64,000 nt of DNA, from NCBI GenBank assembly GCA_951812925.1, contig OX638370.1, positions 37,947,948-38,011,947 on the forward strand, written 5' to 3'. Below are positions 58,901 to 64,000 of this stretch, one piece after another. How positions within the stretch are numbered: the stretch's first letter is position 1; every line of letters starts with the position of its first letter. The notes beneath the pieces are model-generated. The model did not search any database, had not been told where the DNA came from, and saw only the letters and a list, made by a program, of their open reading frames with translations. Source of the stretch: Calliopum simillimum. Taxonomy: Eukaryota; Arthropoda; Insecta; Diptera; Lauxaniidae. A program made the position numbers and the translations under genes.

Positions 58901-59317
58901 GTAAAGAAAAATTTAAAGAAATGTTAATTGGGGTTTCAACATTTTTATTCAAGTAAAAGGAGTATTTGACTGATCTTTTATAAGTTTAAAATTCCAAAGC
59001 TTAAGATGAAATGAAAGATCTCTGTCTTTTTTGAATGCATTAGAAAGTTTGCTCAGAGCTTAAAGCTCTTACTTACTTGGCTTCAATGCTGGCCATTCAT
59101 CACGTGTCACACGAACATCCTCGTATTCGATACCGCCGTAAGCGAACAAATAACGCAACGGCTCAGCCAATGCTTTCACATTGAAGTAGAACAACGTGTA
59201 GGTGTGTTTAATGGGTTCAGCTGGCGCTGCATCTGCTGGTGGTACCTCACCCTCCGCTGGTGGTGCCTCACCTTCGACTGGTGCAGCTTCTGCTGGGGGT
59301 TGTGCTTCATCGGCCAT
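55906..59317 (-). CDS. GstS1: Sigma-class glutathione S-transferase
   Basis: Four coding exons on the minus strand: 59077-59317, 58713-58880, 58505-58647, 55906-56073; GT-AG borders, 720 nt, 239 aa. Residues 1-37 are the Ala/Pro/Glu-rich extension of the fly sigma GST (flight-muscle associated in Drosophila). Then [20 protein letters not shown] begins the thioredoxin-like domain, with the catalytic Tyr in [24 protein letters not shown] is the cis-Pro and glutathione-binding segment, followed by [20 protein letters not shown] and the helical domain ([35 protein letters not shown] at the end). It conjugates glutathione to lipid-peroxidation products such as 4-hydroxynonenal. An acceptor TTTGCAG at 59332 shows that a 5'-UTR exon lies further upstream and was not identified. 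Intron 3 is 2.4 kb. Confidence 0.97.
56074..58504 (-). other. GstS1: GstS1 intron 3
   Basis: Most of it has no recognisable feature. A few phrases (CATTCTCACTTGCTTGGTTA near 56358) resemble the duplicated block at 7755, which suggests old repeat fragments. The ORF 56404-56667 is not recognised. An alternative fourth exon cannot be excluded but none is seen. Confidence 0.5.
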
Positions 59318-59339
59318 TATTTTAGTTTATGCTGCAAAT

Positions 59340-59930
59340 ATACAGAAATAATTCCAGTAAATTAAACAATTTGACTTGAGTATTTCTTCTGTTTTGACTT
59401 TTGTTTTTTTTGATAAAAATCACATGGTCTTTTTTTTGGTTAGGTTTTTTTTTCTTCATATAGAAACGGTTTTTGGGTCAAGGATATTAAAATGTGCTTA
59501 GGGTCTGATGAAACAATACAATATGGTACATGCATATGTCCAATTTTTTTCGTAATGTGTTTTTTACTTAATCTGGACAGTTCTCAGTGAGGTCTAGAAG
59601 CTGGCAAAAACATATATCTCTACGCTTTCTGATTCTTCAGATAAATGACATGGAAGAAATAGAAAAATCTTACTAGTCAAAAATAATTAGACACTTTAAG
59701 GCACTTGAAAAGATCAATAAGTCTGAATTTTTTTAGAATTTACAATAAAACTTGGGGTCCCGGAAATTTTGTTGTTTTTAAGTGTTTTTTTTTTTTTTTT
59801 GTATGGGGGCTACAACTTCCGCTCACCCAATCCCCATTTAGCATTGCTATGAACCACCTGCAAGACAAAACAAATACATAGTGCGAGAATGTTTACGATC
59901 GGTTAAGCGGTTTCAAAGTTATAAGGTATC
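59340..59930. other. Upstream region of GstS1, no gene
   Basis: Runs of T and A. It probably lies within the first intron of GstS1, since the acceptor at 59332 requires an upstream exon. No promoter or first exon could be defined. Confidence 0.4.
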
Positions 59931-59932
59931 AA

Positions 59933-60725
59933 CCCAATGGGAAATGGAGCGCATCAATAGCGCTTCTGAAGCGCTCTAAAACAGCAGTGAAGCTCATCTC
60001 TCTCGTATCCAAAAGCGCTGAAATTAACATTGGCATGTCATTGGAAGGCAGCGCTTTGTTCTCGCTACCAAAAATGGATACGCATTGCTCTTGTAACCGG
60101 AAATGCTCTTTGGATGCGCATCGCTATCGCATTCAGAAATGATCTTTGGATGCGCATTGCACTCGCATTCAGAAATGCTTTTTGGATGACAATAAAATTA
60201 TTTTAAAAATTAATTTTTAATTGAAATTTTCCGCTTTTCGCCACAAAGAATTATTTTTATTTTACTAAATTAATTATAATTGAAAAATTGCAAGTTGAAA
60301 AACTTTGTGTTTGGTCTGGACAGGAGTTGAACCGAGGACGTCTAGGTTGCTACAACTCTCAAGCAGTGCAAGTCGCTAGACCACTGCTCAATTTTTGCGC
60401 TCTTACGAAGCCGACTTGTTGACTTATTTTGTTTTGTGTGTAAATACGTGACCGAAAACGCTTTGTTCTCGCTACCAGAAATGCTCTTTGAAAGCACTTC
60501 GCTTTCGCTACCAGAAATACTCGTTGGATGCGCTTCGCTCTCGCTACCAGAAATGCTTTTTGGATACTTTTTGGATGACAATAAAAAATATTTTAAAAAA
60601 AATAAAGCTGCCTGTTGCCTAGTTATAGCGCAAAAAATATGCGCATTGACGTCAGCTCTTTAGATGCGAGAAGGAAGCGCATCGCTATTGCATCTTGGGG
60701 ATGCGCATCGAAATTTTCTGTTGGG
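59933..60725. mobile_element. Dispersed repeat with 36-bp minisatellite and tRNA-like segment, copy 2
   Basis: Same ends (CCCAATGGGAAATGGAGCGC and ATCGAAATTTTCTGTTGGG) and same order as 22238-23195, but with fewer, more degenerate minisatellite units (about three at 60465-60560, all TACC type) and a decayed tRNA-like part at about 60310-60405 (GGAGTTGAACC, CCACTGCTCAA). The reduced arrays against copy 1 show strong copy-number change after dispersal. Confidence 0.75.
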
Positions 60726-60765
60726 AAGAAACACACGCACACTACATTTCTATACATATATAGTA

Positions 60766-62363
60766 GGGTGGGCCAAATTGTATGGAGGAAATTTTATCGA
60801 CCTCGGCTACCCCCCTATGTGAAAGTTTATTCAATTCTATGAATATTTGCCCAAGGAACTATATCTCTGCGTTCAACTTTAGTTCGGCGCATTTTTGATC
60901 GAAAATTGTACCTTTCATCAATATTTTTTTTTTGTTTTCATACTAAATTTTAAAAATTTTTATAAAGACAAAAGTAATGTCATTATATGATTTGGCTGGT
61001 ATTCTGTCAGTAATCAATTAAATTAGGTTCTGTTTACATAAAAAGTTCACTTGATAGAGTGGAATTGATGCTATATATTTAAAAAAATGATATGGGTCAA
61101 ATAGCCGATTATTATGACCGACTTTCAAAATAAACGATTCATATTTTTGGATGAATTTTTTCAAACAAAATACCAACCTAGGCTGAAAGTTCATTCAATT
61201 CTATGAATATTTGCCCAAGGAACCATACCTCTATGTTCAACTTTAGTTCGGCGCATTTTCGATTGAAAATTTTACCTTGCGTTCAATATTTATTTTTATG
61301 CTTAATTTTCAAAATTTCTATAGAGACAAAAGTAATATCATAATATGTTTTGGTAGTCTGTCAGTTATTAATAAAATTGGGTTCTGTTTTACAAACAGTT
61401 TACTTGATAGAGTGGAATTGATTATATTTATTCCAAAAAATTATATCGGTCAAATTATATATATTTATTATAAACGATTCATATTTGTATATAGATTTTT
61501 GGTATATTGTTCTGTAAAATTAAAAAAAGCGGCTAATTTATTTCCTAAAACTGCCACTATTTGTTGCCCTGGAAAAAAATGAGTGTAAGATTCGGCATCC
61601 TAGCATCCAAAAACACTTGGGTTGGTGTTTCGATTGAAAAAATCCATGTAAAAATATGACTCGTTTATTTTGAAATCGGTTATTTGACCGATATAATTTT
61701 TTGGAATAAATATAATCAATTCCACGCTATCAAATAAACTTTTCGTAACAACAAAACCCAATTTTATTGATTACTGTCAGAATACCAGCCAAAACATATT
61801 ATGATATTACTTTTGTCTCTATAGAAATTTTGAAAATTAAGCATAAAAATAAATATTGAACGCAAGGTAAAATTTTCAATCGAAAATGTACCGAACTAAA
61901 GTTGAACGTAGAGGTATGGTTCCTTGGGCAAATATTCATAGAATTGAATGAACTTTCAGCATAGGTTGGTATTTTGTTTGAAAAAAGTCATCCAAAAATA
62001 TGAATCGTTTATTTTGAAAGTCGGTCATAATAATCGGCTATTTGACACTTATAATTTTTTTAAATATATAGCATCAATTCCACTCCATCAAGTAAACTTT
62101 TTATGTAAACAGAACCCAATTTAATTGATTACTGACAGAATACCAGCCAAATCATATAATGACATTACTTTTGTCTTTATAACAATTTTTAAAATTTAGT
62201 ATGAAAATAAAAAAAAATATTGATGAAAGGTAAAATTTTCGATCAAAAATGCGCCGAACTAAAGTTGAACGCAGAAGTATAGTTCCTTGGGCAAATATTC
62301 ATAGAATTGAATGAACTTTCACATAGGGGGGTAGCCGAGATTAGTTTTCAAATCGGCCCACCC
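60766..62363. mobile_element. 1.6-kb foldback element with TA flanks and doubly repeated arms
   Basis: Flanked by TA. Starts GGGTGGGCCAAATTGTATGG and ends AATCGGCCCACCC. Left-arm text (CCCCCCTATGTGAAAGTTTA, ATTCAATTCTATGAATATTT) recurs inverted at 62286-62340. Each arm contains the CAATTCTATGAATATTTGCC block twice (60833 and 61198; inverted 61872 and 62289), so the element is a palindrome made of two tandem units per arm. The centre is near 61565. No gene. Confidence 0.85.
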
Positions 62364-62542
62364 TAATATATAGATATACACAGGGTTGGGCAGATTAAGT
62401 GTCCTAGTTTTGTAACGGCATTTTACTTAAATATAACGGAACTTTTTTTCACATTACTTCCATTTTTCCATTCAGAATATATTCACCTTTATGAATTCTA
62501 GACGTTAGCTTGATATCTTTCGTTTTTATATTGTTTTAAGCA

Positions 62543-62838
62543 ATGGACGCGAAACGCCAGCTCGTTGTAAATTTATACAAACAAAAATTCCGACCGTGAG
62601 AGGTATTTATGTAATAAGCTAAAACATTTAGATATCAATGTAAGTTTTATATCGCGGACCATTAAGCGATTTAAAGAAGCGCCTTCTTCACGAATCAGGC
62701 CTATTAAGGCATATTAAGCGAAATCAAGCTCAAAGTGCAAGTAAACTCGCTATAGATTTCAAAATATCCCGACGATCAATGAGTCGTATATTACTGCATG
62801 ATTTTGGATTGAAGGCCTACAAAAAACAAAAAATTCAC
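62543..62838 (+). pseudogene. Tc1/mariner N-terminal relic, interrupted by a TA-flanked element
   Basis: Across frame breaks: MDAKRQLVVNLYKQKFRP at 62543, ISRTIKRFKE near 62650, then RIKRNQAQSASKLAIDFKIS and RRSMSRILLHDFGLKAYKKQ KIH, the paired-like HTH of Tc1/mariner transposases. It stops at 62840 where the TA-flanked element begins, and the remaining transposase is not seen. Confidence 0.75.
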
Positions 62839-62841
62839 GTA

Positions 62842-63870
62842 GGGGAGGGGGGGGCTAGTGTGGACTGGGGGCTAGTGTGGACAAATTCAAATTCTCGCGG
62901 CGTTTTGAATTTTTTGTTTCTGTTTTATATTTTTCAAGTTGGTATTTACACTCTGCATCACCAAAAAAAAATTCATTTGTTGACAGTTCAGCTTTCCATG
63001 GTAACGTGACCGAACGTGTTTTACGCAGCAAAAAGTAATTTTTTTGTTGTTTCGTAATTTCAGTGATACTTTTAAACTAATTATTCTTCTGCTGTAGTGT
63101 TAATAGATAATACAACTTAAAATAGTGTTTATTTAAACCATTGAAATTATTTTTGAAGAACTTTACCGTAAGATTAAAAAAAAAATATTTTTGTTTAAAA
63201 AGACATGAAGGGGCTAGTGTGGACAACTGAAATTGGGCTAGTGTGGACATGTCCGCAGCAGCTGAAATGACTCCAGAAATCGTCAGACCATTTCTAAAAG
63301 CCGTTCCAAGAAAGAACGTTACTAAAAAGAAAGAGCGACAGATTCACGTATCCCGATTTACCGGATACCAGTGAAATTTACCGAATTGAAATAGTGGCAA
63401 AGCTGCCACAACCACAACAACTGTCGGAAACATCGCGATCAGCAAGTTATATGAAGTTTGAAACAACATGGACAAAAAGTATTTTATATTGGCCAAATTG
63501 TCACGATCCACGGTTCTCAAGATTTCGACATTACGTTTCTAAAAAGAAAGAACGATAGATTCAAGTATCCCGATATACCGGATACCAGCCAAATTTACCG
63601 AAATGAAATAGTGGCAAAGCTGCCACAAGCACAACAACTGCCGGGAACATCTCGATCAGAAAGTTATATGAAGTTTGATATAAATTTCTCCAAATACATC
63701 ATGAGATAGCAATTAATTTTTTATTTGTATTATTATTTGTATTACATCATTATTTTCTTGAATAAACATGTATCTGAACTCTTTCGTAACGTTTTTGTAT
63801 GAATTATCAAGTTTCTAATGGTGTCCACATTAGCCCCCAGTTAAATCAATGGTTGTCCACACTAGCCCCG
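62842..63870. mobile_element. TA-flanked element with iterated GGGGCTAGTGTGGACA, with pogo-like coding remnant
   Basis: Begins after TA with GGGGAGGGGGGGGCTAGTGT; the motif GGGCTAGTGTGGAC occurs at 62852, 62867, 63211 and 63234, and inverted (GTCCACA.TAGCCCC) at 63823 and 63855. The right border is unclear: after CTAGCCCCGTATA a further GGGGCTAGTGTGGACA starts at 63876, possibly a second copy. It carries the duplicated transposase-like remnant at 63300-63709. Confidence 0.7.
63270..63709 (+). pseudogene. Pogo-like (DDE/CENP-B type) transposase C-terminus, tandemly duplicated
   Basis: The frame 63458-63709 reads FYIGQIVTIHGSQDFDITFL, then KRKNDRFKYPDIPDTSQIYR and NEIVAKLPQAQQLPGTSRSE, the C-terminal pattern FxVxFLRK...FxFPDVxDxSxVxxxDIVxxLPxP found in many insect pogo/jerky-like proteins. 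A first copy (63271-63456: TPEIVRPFLKAVPRKNVTKK, then a diverged repeat of the same segment) precedes it, about 235 bp upstream, with frame breaks. The DDE core is absent. Confidence 0.65.
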
Positions 63871-64000
63871 TATAAGGGGCTAGTGTGGACAAATGTAAGC
63901 TCTTTTTAAAATGATTTAATAGTGCATTTATGAAAACAAAAAATCATAACTATTGATGCAATTATGAAGGCAAGAGGTATAAGTTATCGCTAAAAATTAC

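Noticed and set aside
63876..64000. A second complete copy of the GGGGCTAGTGTGGACA element at the right edge
   Set aside because: Only the first bases are inside the window, so it cannot be supported.

Overview
This is a eukaryotic nuclear window, most likely from a higher fly (Brachycera; an acalyptrate such as a tephritid would fit, but the sequence alone does not settle the species). The evidence is AT-rich DNA, short introns with GT-AG borders, a sigma-class glutathione S-transferase with the Ala/Pro/Glu-rich N-terminal extension typical of flies, and dipteran-type transposons. I reconstructed four complete host genes by joining exons: sphingosine-1-phosphate lyase (Sply, minus strand, 23734-34259, 7 coding exons, 543 aa), two tandem ECHDC3-like enoyl-CoA hydratase/isomerase-fold genes (plus strand, 43266-45154 and 46694-48118, 6 exons each, 292 and 281 aa), and GstS1 (minus strand, 55906-59317, 4 coding exons, 239 aa). 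From memory, their D. melanogaster counterparts (Sply, CG6984, GstS1) lie close together near 53F, so the host genes look like a conserved block blown apart by repeats.

Everything else is dominated by mobile DNA. At 1-11.2 kb lies one copy (A) of a roughly 6 kb sequence that recurs at 36.9-43.0 kb (copy B). Comparing the two gives paralogous empty sites for a 3.3 kb GATATC-rich composite element (2372-5676) and a 2.17 kb giant palindrome (8581-10750) in A, and for a 45-bp LINE-tail insertion with a 13-bp target duplication in B. At 11.1-11.5 kb is a small two-exon MADF-domain gene whose 3' end lies inside a dispersed TA-flanked repeat. At 12132-15111 is a structurally complete hAT transposon: perfect 8-bp target duplication, terminal inverted repeats, and an uninterrupted three-exon transposase of 680 aa. 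From 15.9 to 23.2 kb there are decayed Tc1-like and piggyBac-like genes, a foldback element, and a repeat carrying a 36-bp minisatellite and a tRNA-like segment.

Sply spans 23.7-34.3 kb. Its introns 1 and 6 are bloated by transposons (a mariner-type relic, a LINE reverse transcriptase, two TA-flanked elements, a foldback), while introns 2-5 are 69-85 bp. A 1.5 kb TA-flanked element sits just upstream of its likely 5' end. The ECHDC3-like pair follows copy B; the upstream copy has gained an in-frame 12-bp x 3 repeat and changes at crotonase active-site positions. At 48-55.9 kb are more tRNA-like and TIR elements (pogo/Tigger-like, piggyBac MITE, a 30-bp-TIR element). GstS1 is followed at 59.9-64 kb by a second minisatellite element, a 1.6 kb foldback, and a cluster of Tc1/pogo-like relics.

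There is no operon-like system here. The most novel material is the transposons: the GATATC composite, the giant palindromes, the MADF-linked repeat family, and several unrelated TA-flanked families that begin with the same GGGG(A) terminus followed by iterated short motifs.
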